DNA of 6,747 bases from Bacteroidota bacterium (GCA_013203755.1 JABMPI010000026.1:1-6747), one strand, 5' to 3'; counted from the stretch's first letter, positions 1-6,193 are shown. Program-made: numbers and translations. Notes: a model not told the origin generated them from the letters alone.

Positions 1-693
1 CTTTTCGCTCTTCTCAATGTGACTTTTTACCACTTTGAAATTTCGTATAAAAGAAGTTAAAGCATACGCCAATTCATTTTTTGTATGAAACGACTTTATA
101 ATTTCTGTATCGTATTTTTCACTTCCTCGTAGGACTTTGTAATCGCTATAATAAAGAATAGTACACCATTCTTTAGCTGAGTAACCATCTTTTTGTTTCT
201 GATTAGGTTTTGGTGTTTCTACCTGCTTTGCAGTCATCTGTTTTCGTTCAAGGATTCGTTTTAATACACCAGTTGATTTTTTTTCCTCATCTAACACATA
301 TTCAATCATCTCCTTTTCAGCAACATAATCCGCAAGTATTGTTATATCTACACCTTTCTCTACTAAGAACTCGCAAAGTGTTGCCTGGGATTTTACAGCA
401 TTAATAGCTTTTCTTTTTTCACTGTTGTCTATCCAATCGCTTAGTACTTCTAACATGGGGATACCATCGTTGTATTCTAAGCAACACCCCATGAAGTAAA
501 AGAGTCTGGTACTATGTAGTAATTTTTCTTCCGTTGAAATTGAAGGCAAGTTGAAATTCTTCATTAAGGTAGCATACATCGAAACTGCATCACCTTCCTT
601 TATTGCTTCTTCCAATAATTTGGCATCATCTGCACATTTCGTGCGGTAGCCATGAATCACCTTTTGTATTGTTTTATCAATTTCTGAATCCAT
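1..693 (-). CDS. Hypothetical protein of the mobile element, C-terminus cut by window edge
   Basis: An open frame of 231 codons runs from the ATG at 693 to base 1 without a stop, so the C-terminus lies outside the window. I do not recognise the family. The protein (MDSEIDKTIQKV...) looks soluble and mainly helical, with no signal peptide or membrane segment. Residues about 1-150 are acidic/helical. Residues about 150-170 form a Lys/Gln/Pro-rich linker, and a second part from about 171 begins GYSAKEWCTILYYSDYKVL. The start is 15 nt after the integrase stop on the same strand, with only an A/T-rich leader, so it is probably co-transcribed with the integrase. The position suggests an accessory gene of the integrated element. 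Its function is unknown and a cargo role is only inference. That it is a real gene is fairly secure, from the long uninterrupted frame and tight spacing. Confidence 0.75.
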   Translation of the reverse strand, partial: MDSEIDKTIQKVIHGYRTKCADDAKLLEEAIKEGDAVSMYATLMKNFNLPSISTEEKLLHSTRLFYFMGCCLEYNDGIPMLEVLSDWIDNSEKRKAINAVKSQATLCEFLVEKGVDITILADYVAEKEMIEYVLDEEKKSTGVLKRILERKQMTAKQVETPKPNQKQKDGYSAKEWCTILYYSDYKVLRGSEKYDTEIIKSFHTKNELAYALTSFIRNFKVVKSHIEKSEK

Positions 694-708
694 TTTATAC
701 TTTTTAAA

Positions 709-1851
709 TTACATATCAAGTTTAATCCTATCCGTTGCTTCTCTTTTTGCCTCATCAACAATCTTGGCGTAAATCTGCGTAGTTTTCAGGTCTTTATGCC
801 CAAGCATTTTAGAAACGGTATAAATATCCGTTCCATTAAACAATTGCAACGTGGCGTATGTGTGACGAAAACAATGAAAGGTAATATCTTTTGTTATTCC
901 TGCCGCTCCAATCCATTGGAACAGGTGTTTGTTTTGGTATGCGGAGTAGGTTAGTCCGTCAAATACTTTGATAGTTGGTTCTTTGGGTTCACCCAAAAGA
1001 GCAAAAGCCTGTTCTGATATTGGCAAAGTTTCAACGCCCTTTGTTTTCTTTTGGCTAAAGTTTAAAAAATAGCCTTGTCCCTCAATATGCCCTACTTCGC
1101 TCCAAACCATTTTTTGAATGTCCAAAAACCTTAATCCAGTAAGGGCAGAGAATAAGGCAGAACGTTTTAATAAACTATTGTTGCAAGGTGTTTTTACCAA
1201 CTTGTTAAGTTCTTCGAGGGTTAGAAACTCCCTTCGGGTTTCGGCTACTTTAATCGGTTGCACTCTGCTATTCAGGTCGATGGAAAGAGTACCGTCTTTG
1301 TAGGCTTGTTTTAAGGCAGCTTTTACCTTGTTAAAATATGAAACGGCTGAATTTGTAGATAGGATTACTTTATCACTTCTTTTACTTTTGGTAGTGAGCA
1401 GGTATTCTTTAAAGTCCTCTACAATGGATTCGTTTAGGTCTGCAAATTTTAATGTGCCATTGGTAAAAGCATCGAGATAGTTTAATGCAGCAACCCAATT
1501 ATCGTGATTTGAGTTTTTGCGTTTGTTTGCCAATTGTCGGAAATAATCAACAAAACATTTTTCGCCACGTTCCTTTATTTTTAACTGTTCTTTTTCGTAA
1601 TGGCTGTAAATCTCTGGTTTGTTAAGAAAGTTTTCTCTTTGTTGCCTAATGCTTTTTGCAATTTTAAGGGTTTCAGTATTGTGCTTTTTGTCGATAGGCG
1701 TTTTTGTTTTCTCAAAAATGTACAACCCTAAAAACTCCCTACGTGTAGGTTCTCCCGTTTCGGAGTGCGGTATAGGTGGGTAAAAGTCGAGGTACAGGCT
1801 TTTGCGCCCTTTGCTAATCTTCTTTTGCCGTAATGCTACTTTGGTTGCCAT
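709..1851 (-). CDS. Tyrosine recombinase / site-specific integrase (Bacteroidota mobile-element type)
   Basis: This cytoplasmic integrase catalyses integration and excision of a mobile element through a 3'-phosphotyrosine intermediate. At 380 aa it has the usual full length. Residues 1-75 form a basic N-terminal segment (MATKVALRQKKISKGRKSLY) of the arm-binding kind seen in Bacteroidota integrases. Residues about 95-185 are the SAM-like core-binding domain. Residues about 205-370 are the catalytic domain with a complete active site: R241 (TGLR), K269 or K271 in the beta-hairpin (QKKTKG), H326 and R329 (HCFRHT), H352 (GHKD) and nucleophile Y361 (QIYAKI). It is therefore probably active. The start ATG at 1851 is preceded by an A-rich leader. 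It lies 32 nt downstream of the HTH gene on the same strand and is followed 15 nt later by the hypothetical gene. The arrangement mnmE 3' end, HTH gene, integrase suggests the element's attachment end is near mnmE. Confidence 0.95.
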   Translation of the reverse strand: MATKVALRQKKISKGRKSLYLDFYPPIPHSETGEPTRREFLGLYIFEKTKTPIDKKHNTETLKIAKSIRQQRENFLNKPEIYSHYEKEQLKIKERGEKCFVDYFRQLANKRKNSNHDNWVAALNYLDAFTNGTLKFADLNESIVEDFKEYLLTTKSKRSDKVILSTNSAVSYFNKVKAALKQAYKDGTLSIDLNSRVQPIKVAETRREFLTLEELNKLVKTPCNNSLLKRSALFSALTGLRFLDIQKMVWSEVGHIEGQGYFLNFSQKKTKGVETLPISEQAFALLGEPKEPTIKVFDGLTYSAYQNKHLFQWIGAAGITKDITFHCFRHTYATLQLFNGTDIYTVSKMLGHKDLKTTQIYAKIVDEAKREATDRIKLDM

Positions 1852-1883
1852 ATTTTTATTGTTAGTGTGATTTATACTCCGAA

Positions 1884-2621
1884 TTAAAATAGTTCATCAA
1901 AATGCAATTTTGATATTTTTACAAACTTTCCCATACGTTTTTTGGGTATATCGTAATCATGTACACGGTTATAAACTTGGTCATGGGATAGGTGATATTT
2001 GTCTTGTGCTTCTTTAATTGTGTACCATATTGTGATGGTTGATACATCTGCTCTTTTCGTTTTAAAGTAGCTTTCAATATGTTTTTTGGACACATTTGTT
2101 TTACCCCCAATCCGAGTTTTAGGAATTTTGTTTTCACGAATGATTTTATAAACCCATGTTGTGCCAATATTGTATTTGTCTTTTATCTCGTTAATGGTGT
2201 AAAATTCGATTATTGGTATACATTCAGTTGGAGTTGGGCGTTCGTATGCTTTATTGTTCCTCAATGTGGATAGCAAATCTTCCTTCAAAAACAATACCTT
2301 CCTATTGCTCAGTCGAGTGCCTTTTATTGTTCCGTTGTTTAACCAGTTATATACAGTTCGTCTGCTTATGCCTAAGTATGAGGCTGTCTCTGATATGGTT
2401 AGTGTGTCTTTATCTTTTATCGTTATCGTAAATTTTGGACTAAAATGTTCTTTTAGTCTTTGACTTTCCTTATTGGATTGCTCGATACTAGCTTGACGCT
2501 TGTTTCTCTTGTAATCTGAACCATTACAATTTTTTGAACAATATCGGGTAGTGGTTTTTTGTGCTGTAAATTCATTGCCGCAATATTCGCAAATCCGTTG
2601 TACTGTAAAATTACTACTCAT
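1884..2621 (-). CDS. Zinc-ribbon-like plus triple helix-turn-helix protein, putative excisionase/regulator
   Basis: The 245-aa protein starting at the ATG at 2621 has a Cys cluster at its N-terminus (C11-x2-C14, C28-x3-C32), which looks like a small zinc-binding ribbon. Three similar DNA-binding units of the excisionase/MerR-like (HTH_17) type follow, at about residues 73-120 ([20 protein letters not shown]), 139-187 ([20 protein letters not shown]) and 198-245 ([20 protein letters not shown]). Each has the pattern 'Y/L-T-I-x-E-A/I ... V-Y-x-x-I/L ... I-P/K ... V-x-K/L'. The frame can be extended to a GTG at 2681, but that adds a hydrophobic stretch before the Cys motif and runs through repeats that look regulatory, so I prefer 2621. 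Its place just upstream of the integrase suggests a recombination directionality factor or an element regulator that binds several short sites. The DNA-binding assignment is good; the excisionase role is inferred from position. Confidence 0.8.
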   Translation of the reverse strand: MSSNFTVQRICEYCGNEFTAQKTTTRYCSKNCNGSDYKRNKRQASIEQSNKESQRLKEHFSPKFTITIKDKDTLTISETASYLGISRRTVYNWLNNGTIKGTRLSNRKVLFLKEDLLSTLRNNKAYERPTPTECIPIIEFYTINEIKDKYNIGTTWVYKIIRENKIPKTRIGGKTNVSKKHIESYFKTKRADVSTITIWYTIKEAQDKYHLSHDQVYNRVHDYDIPKKRMGKFVKISKLHFDELF

Positions 2622-2644
2622 AATTTCGTCTTTTTTATGCAATA

Positions 2645-2670
2645 GCACGAAATAACGTGCAATAACGTGC
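2645..2670. repeat. Tandem AATAACGTGC pair with overlapping GCACG/CGTGC palindrome
   Basis: Two perfect head-to-tail copies of AATAACGTGC lie at 2651-2660 and 2661-2670, a period of one helical turn. The first copy's CGTGC (2656-2660) also pairs with GCACG at 2645-2649 across a 6-nt spacer. The repeats fall in the presumed 5' leader of the HTH gene, 24-50 nt before its ATG. They could be an operator, an accessory site for integrase/excisionase, or a small leader hairpin. The repeat is directly visible; its role is inference. Confidence 0.55.
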
Positions 2671-2686
2671 AAAGTATACACTTATA

Positions 2687-2734
2687 AGGTACAAAAATAC
2701 CCCATTAAAACAATGAGGTACAACTAAGGTACAA
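2687..2734 (-). repeat. Three direct copies of TTGTACCT (candidate operator or arm-type sites)
   Basis: The octamer AGGTACAA (TTGTACCT on the minus strand) occurs at 2687-2694, 2716-2723 and 2727-2734, all in the same orientation. Spacings are 29 and 11 bases, close to whole helical turns. The copies touch the putative -7 and -33 promoter elements of the HTH/integrase operon. Such placement fits autoregulation by the triple-HTH protein, or arm-type binding by the integrase near the element end. Neither binding partner can be shown from sequence alone. Confidence 0.55.
2692..2723 (-). promoter_or_regulatory. Putative Bacteroidota promoter of the HTH-integrase operon
   Basis: On the minus strand TATTTTTG (2692-2699) matches the Bacteroidota -7 consensus TAnnTTTG. 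A TTG at 2721-2723 lies 21 nt upstream as the -33 element. The transcript would begin near 2687, about 65 nt before the ATG at 2621. A second box, TATATTTG at 2732-2739, could give an earlier start with a less well spaced -33 element. Both boxes overlap TTGTACCT repeats, so regulation is plausible. Confidence 0.45.
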
Positions 2735-2859
2735 ATATATGCCAAACAAACAATAAATAATACAAAGTAAATACAATTTAGGGGATGCTATTGAATTAGT
2801 CTAAAACCTTACGCTTTGTGGGTTTAATCTTTATTTTGTGATTGTTTGTTTTGTGGTGG

Positions 2860-2877
2860 TTACTTTCCGATACAGAA
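2860..2877 (-). other. Candidate attachment site: last 18 bases of mnmE
   Basis: The final 18 bases of mnmE, read in the sense direction, are TTCTGTATCGGAAAGTAA and encode FCIGK-stop. This segment is strongly conserved because it encodes the catalytic C-terminal CIGK. It is known as the insertion point of Salmonella genomic island 1 and relatives in gammaproteobacteria. Here an integrase/HTH module lies directly downstream, as in those islands. Insertion exactly here would leave MnmE intact, as observed. The second direct-repeat copy expected at the element's far end is not in the window, so the call rests on context and resemblance. Confidence 0.4.
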
Positions 2878-4257
2878 ATTCTTAAATATATGACCAAGCA
2901 CCTCGTTTGTAGATATTTCACCGGTAATTTCACCCAAATAATGCAAACACTCCCGAATATCCTGTGCCAGAAAATCGCCGGTAATTCCCGAATCTAGTCC
3001 ATTTAATACTCGCAAAATAGCTTCGTGTGCATTTTTTAGGATTTCGAAATGACGGACATTGGTTACAATAATGTCTTGGTGGTCGGCAGCTTCAATATTA
3101 ATTGAGTGAATCATTAAATCAATCAACTCATCCATATTTTGTTTCTGTTTGGCAGCAATAAAAACCATTTTTTCATTGTCGGTTAAATCCATAACCTCCA
3201 ACTGTTGAATGGTTTCGTTTAAACCAGAGTCGATTTTATTGGCTACTATTACCAAAGTTTGGCTATCCGAAATTCGATCTCTAATGTTGTTAATTCGTTT
3301 TGCAATAATCGGGTAGGGGTTTTCTGTGTCAACCACAAGTAAAACAACTGTTGCAAGTTCTAATTTGCTATAACTACGTTCTATTCCTAAATTTTCAATG
3401 TGATCTTTTGTTTCACGAATACCGGCAGTGTCGAAAAAGCGAAAAGCTGTACCATGAATATTTATTACATCTTCAATTACATCGCGTGTTGTTCCATGAA
3501 TATTTGAAACAATTGCTTTGTCTTCATTCAACAAAGCATTTAAAAGGGTTGATTTACCAACATTAGTTTCGCCAACAATTGCCACCGGAATTCCATTTTT
3601 TATTGCATTTCCTAATTGAAATGAATCCTTTAAATTGCGGAGTAAAACCTCAATTTTATTGGTTAGGTTTCGTAATTCTGTTCGATCGGCAAATTCAACT
3701 TCTTCTTCAGCAAAATCCAGCTCTAACTCAATCATTGCAGTAAAGTGGAGCAATTGACCACGTAACTCTTTAATTTCTTTCGAAAAGCCGCCACGCATTT
3801 GATTTATGGACAACTTATGAGCTGCCGCATTTGATGATGCAATTACATCGGCAACCGCTTCGGCTTGCGATAAATCCATTTTTCCATTTAAAAAGGCACG
3901 CTGTGTATATTCACCTGGCAAAGCAAGTCTTGCACCGCTTTCAACTAATATCTCCAATATTTTTTGTTGTATATAAACAGAGCCATGACAAGCAATTTCA
4001 ATACTATTTTCTCCGGTAAACGAATGCGGAGCTTTAAATATGCTTAATACTACCTCGTCGATAATTTCATCTTTAAAAATTATGTGTCCAAAGTGAATAG
4101 TATTGGCCAATTGTTCAACAAGTATTTTCCCTTTTTTAGGGCTTTTGAATATTTTGTCTGCAATAGGTATTGCTTCGCTCCCCGAAAGACGAATAATTGC
4201 AATTGCTCCGATACCCGGAGAAGTTGAAATAGCACAAATTGTTGTTTGATCAAGCAT
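2860..4257 (-). CDS. mnmE: tRNA uridine-5-carboxymethylaminomethyl(34) synthesis GTPase MnmE (TrmE)
   Basis: MnmE works with MnmG in the cytoplasm to install (carboxymethyl)aminomethyl groups on C5 of wobble uridine 34 in a set of tRNAs, using a methylene-THF-derived carbon and GTP hydrolysis. The 465 aa are close to the E. coli length. Residues 1-120 form the tetrahydrofolate-binding N-domain (TTICAISTSPGIGAIAIIRL; PGEYTQRAFLNGKMDL). Helical domain segments flank an inserted G domain of about 220-385, with P-loop GETNVGKS (229-236), switch GTTRD (255-259), DTAG (276-279), NKID (340-343) and the G5-like AAK (368-370). The C-terminus ends in the hallmark CIGK with catalytic C462. The ATG at 4257 fits the family N-terminus exactly. 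The gene is complete and in frame although an integrase module lies immediately downstream, as expected if the element recombined into its last codons. It is divergent from the methyltransferase. Confidence 0.97.
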   Translation of the reverse strand: MLDQTTICAISTSPGIGAIAIIRLSGSEAIPIADKIFKSPKKGKILVEQLANTIHFGHIIFKDEIIDEVVLSIFKAPHSFTGENSIEIACHGSVYIQQKILEILVESGARLALPGEYTQRAFLNGKMDLSQAEAVADVIASSNAAAHKLSINQMRGGFSKEIKELRGQLLHFTAMIELELDFAEEEVEFADRTELRNLTNKIEVLLRNLKDSFQLGNAIKNGIPVAIVGETNVGKSTLLNALLNEDKAIVSNIHGTTRDVIEDVINIHGTAFRFFDTAGIRETKDHIENLGIERSYSKLELATVVLLVVDTENPYPIIAKRINNIRDRISDSQTLVIVANKIDSGLNETIQQLEVMDLTDNEKMVFIAAKQKQNMDELIDLMIHSINIEAADHQDIIVTNVRHFEILKNAHEAILRVLNGLDSGITGDFLAQDIRECLHYLGEITGEISTNEVLGHIFKNFCIGK

Positions 4258-4261
4258 GCCA

Positions 4262-4269
4262 CAAATTTA
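4262..4269 (-). promoter_or_regulatory. Possible -7 box upstream of mnmE
   Basis: The minus strand carries TAAATTTG, a match to TAnnTTTG, ending only 4 nt before the mnmE ATG. A TTG lies 15 nt upstream of it, shorter than the usual spacing. If used, transcription would start almost at the ATG and give a near-leaderless mRNA. The motif can arise by chance in such AT-rich DNA, so this is a weak call. Confidence 0.2.
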
Positions 4270-4379
4270 AAGATTTACTTATTACAAGTGCTAAAGTTCA
4301 TTAATATTTTGGTGAAAGATATAATTTATACATATTTATCGCGTCTTGAATAAATGAGAATAATTACAAAGTGAAATAA

Positions 4380-5192
4380 ATGCATAAATGTGTAGAGCAG
4401 TTGGGGTGTAGCGGGGGAAATATTATTCCATATTCCAGAGATAAAGAATTAGGATTTGATTTGTGCAACGATTGTGGGATTATCTGGAGATCTATAGATT
4501 CAATTCATATTAGTAAAATATATGAACAGGTCTATTTTGATTCAAAAAAATATAATAATAAACGCAAACATAAAGTAAAGAAATCGGGTTGGATGATAGA
4601 CCAGGCAAGAATACATAATTCAGGTATTTCAGATATACTAGAAGTTGGATGTTCATTAGGATACACTCTGGAGGCTGCCAAAAATCGTCGTATAAATCAT
4701 CTGGGAATCGACATAAGTGACTATGCCATAGATTTCTGTAATGATATTGGATTAAATGCGAAAAAATATTCTTTTGATGAACTTAAGCAAACCAGACAGA
4801 AATACGATCTTATTTTTATGCAACATGTACTGGAACATTTTGAAGATCCATTTTTAGTATTGAAAGATTGTTTTGATCTGTTGCAGGAAAAAGGAATTGT
4901 TCTAATTCTTGTGCCAAATACTAAATACAAGCGTGCGGTTAAACTCAATGCAAAACATCGGTTTTACAGTTTAAAAGGGGTTGGTGCCGAGCACTATTCC
5001 TATTTCAATTACGAGAATTTGAGATTAGTTTTGCAAGCTTCAGGTTTTGAGGTGATTCAGGAAAATTATCCAATTTTTACAAAAGATTTTCACTCAATTG
5101 AGTTTTTTGCAAACCGGCTTTTTCGAAGATTGCTAAGTGTTTTTAATTATGACCAGGAAATATTAATAATTGCAAGAAAAATCCAATATTAA
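4380..5192 (+). CDS. Class I SAM-dependent methyltransferase with N-terminal Cys cluster
   Basis: This 270-aa protein probably transfers a methyl group from S-adenosylmethionine to an unknown substrate. The N-terminus has C4, C10 and the pair C29-x2-C32 (LCNDCGIIW), the zinc-ribbon-like start common in a family of methyltransferases often encoded near surface-glycan genes. The Rossmann core follows: motif I at 86-94 (ILEVGCSLG), an acidic strand-2 end at 109-112 (GIDI), a motif at 143-154 (DLIFMQHVLEHF) typical of Methyltransf_11/23 proteins, and strand 5 at 173-180 (IVLILVPN). No signal peptide or membrane helix is visible, so it is cytoplasmic. The ATG at 4380 is chosen because in-frame and nearby upstream starts run into stops. 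It diverges from mnmE across 122 nt and has no glycan genes beside it here. Fold confidence is high; substrate unknown. Confidence 0.85.
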   Translation: MHKCVEQLGCSGGNIIPYSRDKELGFDLCNDCGIIWRSIDSIHISKIYEQVYFDSKKYNNKRKHKVKKSGWMIDQARIHNSGISDILEVGCSLGYTLEAAKNRRINHLGIDISDYAIDFCNDIGLNAKKYSFDELKQTRQKYDLIFMQHVLEHFEDPFLVLKDCFDLLQEKGIVLILVPNTKYKRAVKLNAKHRFYSLKGVGAEHYSYFNYENLRLVLQASGFEVIQENYPIFTKDFHSIEFFANRLFRRLLSVFNYDQEILIIARKIQY

Positions 5193-5203
5193 GATTTTTA
5201 TAA

Positions 5204-5311
5204 ATGAAGTTGTTTAAAGTTAAAGGGGAATTTCGAGAGGGACATATTGGTTTTAGTGGCAAAGCTCGGTTTTTATTGCATAGCATTAGCTATGGAATAA
5301 AAAATAGCTGA
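5204..5311 (+). CDS. Possible 35-codon small ORF inside the foldback element
   Basis: An ATG at 5204, 11 nt after the methyltransferase stop, opens 35 codons (MKLFKVKGEFREGHIGFSGK...) ending in TGA. The frame starts within the left inverted repeat and ends just after the inner hairpin. I recognise no family. A frame this short can easily occur by chance, and the inverted-repeat structure explains the sequence better, so it is listed only for completeness. Confidence 0.12.
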   Translation: MKLFKVKGEFREGHIGFSGKARFLLHSISYGIKNS

Positions 5312-5369
5312 AGTCCAATGAAATCAAGATGTTACTCATAGGTTTTCAATTTAACTTTAAACAACTTCA
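5205..5369. repeat. 165-bp foldback / MITE-like element with 20-bp perfect terminal inverted repeats
   Basis: The arms TGAAGTTGTTTAAAGTTAAA (5205-5224) and its exact complement (5350-5369) bound the segment. If the ends are set one base in (5206-5368), AAT flanks both sides as a possible 3-bp target duplication. Inside lies a second hairpin: CATAGC (5279-5284), loop ATTA, GCTATG (5289-5294). It is extended past a G-G mismatch by TTTTTATT (5270-5277) with AATAAAAA (5296-5303), then by AGCT with AGCT (5263-5266, 5306-5309) and ATTGG with CCAAT (5246-5250, 5315-5319). No transposase is present. It could be a non-autonomous transposable element, a dispersed palindromic repeat, or a structured RNA/terminator after the methyltransferase. 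The inverted repeats are certain; mobility is inference. Confidence 0.65.
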
Positions 5370-5370
5370 A

Positions 5371-5378
5371 TATATTTG
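5371..5378 (+). promoter_or_regulatory. Putative -7 box upstream of the sirtuin gene
   Basis: TATATTTG matches the Bacteroidota TAnnTTTG box and would start transcription near 5384, leaving a leader of about 43 nt. It sits immediately outside the right inverted repeat. A T-rich TTTAA at 5350 is about 18 nt upstream, so the repeat itself may supply a weak -33 element. Confidence 0.4.
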
Positions 5379-5411
5379 AAAAATTGTTGTTCTTAAAAGT
5401 TCGGCTTTGCT

Positions 5412-5419
5412 TATATTTG
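5412..5419 (+). promoter_or_regulatory. Second putative -7 box immediately before the sirtuin ATG
   Basis: A second TATATTTG lies 7 nt before the ATG at 5427, with TTG at 5387-5389 located 22 nt upstream. Use of this box would give a nearly leaderless mRNA. It competes with the box at 5371 as the true promoter; sequence alone does not decide. Confidence 0.3.
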
Positions 5420-5426
5420 GAATAGT

Positions 5427-6167
5427 ATGGAAAAACTAATAAAGAAAACAGCAGGTTTAATTAAAAAATCAAACTACACCATTGCGTTCACCGGTGCAGG
5501 AATATCTGTAGAAAGTGGAATTCCACCATTTAGAGGCGAACACGGACTTTGGAATAAGTACAATCCAGAGGTTTTAGATCTTGAATATTATCTTCAAAAT
5601 TCGGAAAAATGCTGGAAGTATATTCGCGAAATATTTTATGATTTTTTTGCAGATGCTAACCCAAATTTAGCTCATCAGGTTTTGGCTAAAATGGAAAAAG
5701 AAGGTCTTTTGAATTCAATAATTACCCAAAACATTGACAACCTACACCAGGAGGCTGGAAGTAAAGCAGTACACGAATTTCATGGGAACTCAAAAAAATT
5801 AAAATGTTTGAAATGTGGGAAACGTTACAGTTCAAGCGAATTTGATTTTAAATTTATTCCCCCCAAATGTGTAAACGATGGAGAAATATTAAAGCCGGAT
5901 TTTATATTTTTCGGCGAAGGAATTCCAGAAGATGCTTATGCTAATTCTTTTGCCGAAGCAGAAAAAGCTGAAGTTTGTTTGGTAATTGGTTCTACCGGTG
6001 AAGTTATGCCTGCTTCGCATGTTCCACGAACAGCAAAACAAAGTGGTGCCACAATAATTGAAATTAATCCTGAGGAATCGATGTTTACAAAACAGTTAAC
6101 AGATATTCATTTAAAGGGAAAAGCTGGCGAAATTCTTTTAAAATTGGGAGAATATTTATTTGAATAA
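5427..6167 (+). CDS. Sir2-family NAD-dependent protein deacylase (sirtuin), atypical zinc site
   Basis: Sirtuins remove acyl groups from lysine side chains using NAD+, yielding nicotinamide and O-acyl-ADP-ribose. The 246 aa match a compact bacterial sirtuin and resemble the Thermotoga Sir2 (class U-like) through most of their length. Visible motifs are GAGISVESGIPPFRG (23-37; P34 where Asp or Thr is usual), PNLAH (79-83), QNIDNLH (101-107), catalytic H119 in HGN, ILKPDFIFFGEG (154-165), GST (188-190) for NAD binding, and EIN (212-214). The zinc module has C127-x2-C130 but only C148 of the second pair; the expected fourth Cys is D151. Zinc could be bound as Cys3-Asp, or this module may be weakened. 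A YxxR acyl-pocket motif of desuccinylase-type (class III) sirtuins is not evident (W63-K-Y65-I-R67). The gene appears monocistronic, between the foldback element and fabG. Likely targets are acylated metabolic enzymes, by family knowledge only. A cobB-type name is possible but the class is uncertain. Confidence 0.93.
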   Translation: MEKLIKKTAGLIKKSNYTIAFTGAGISVESGIPPFRGEHGLWNKYNPEVLDLEYYLQNSEKCWKYIREIFYDFFADANPNLAHQVLAKMEKEGLLNSIITQNIDNLHQEAGSKAVHEFHGNSKKLKCLKCGKRYSSSEFDFKFIPPKCVNDGEILKPDFIFFGEGIPEDAYANSFAEAEKAEVCLVIGSTGEVMPASHVPRTAKQSGATIIEINPEESMFTKQLTDIHLKGKAGEILLKLGEYLFE

Positions 6168-6175
6168 TTCAACCA

Positions 6176-6189
6176 AAAGTTTAAACTTT
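6176..6189. repeat. 14-bp perfect palindrome after the sirtuin gene
   Basis: AAAGTTTAAACTTT is a perfect palindrome 9 nt past the sirtuin stop codon. It overlaps AACTTTAAACAA (6184-6195), a 12-mer also present in the right arm of the foldback element (5353-5364) and, inverted, in its left arm. It may be a degraded relative of that element or simple A/T-rich chance. Confidence 0.35.
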
Positions 6190-6193
6190 AAAC

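Noticed and set aside
1919..2463. Several 60-80-codon frames overlapping the HTH gene on both strands
   Set aside because: They are shadows of a frame with three recognisable HTH units and have no independent motifs or leaders.
2622..2681. N-terminal extension of the HTH protein from GTG at 2681
   Set aside because: It needs a GTG start, adds 20 residues ahead of a Cys motif that plausibly begins the protein, and overlaps tandem and palindromic repeats and the predicted leader. The ATG at 2621 is more likely.
2800..2830. Possible mnmE terminator from AAACC (2804-2808) with GGTTT (2821-2825)
   Set aside because: The stem is only 5 bp with a 12-nt loop and no T-run follows on the mnmE strand.
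2815..2855. Three TTTGTG copies (2815, 2835, 2850) next to the mnmE stop as integrase arm sites
   Set aside because: The hexamer is short and T-rich, and its spacing (20, 15) is irregular, so chance is an adequate explanation.
2682..2859. tRNA gene as the integration target
   Set aside because: No cloverleaf, T-arm GGTTCRA-like motif or CCA end was found on either strand.
4080..4262. 60-codon frame overlapping the start of mnmE
   Set aside because: It lies in another frame of the same strand inside the conserved mnmE N-domain and has no family features.
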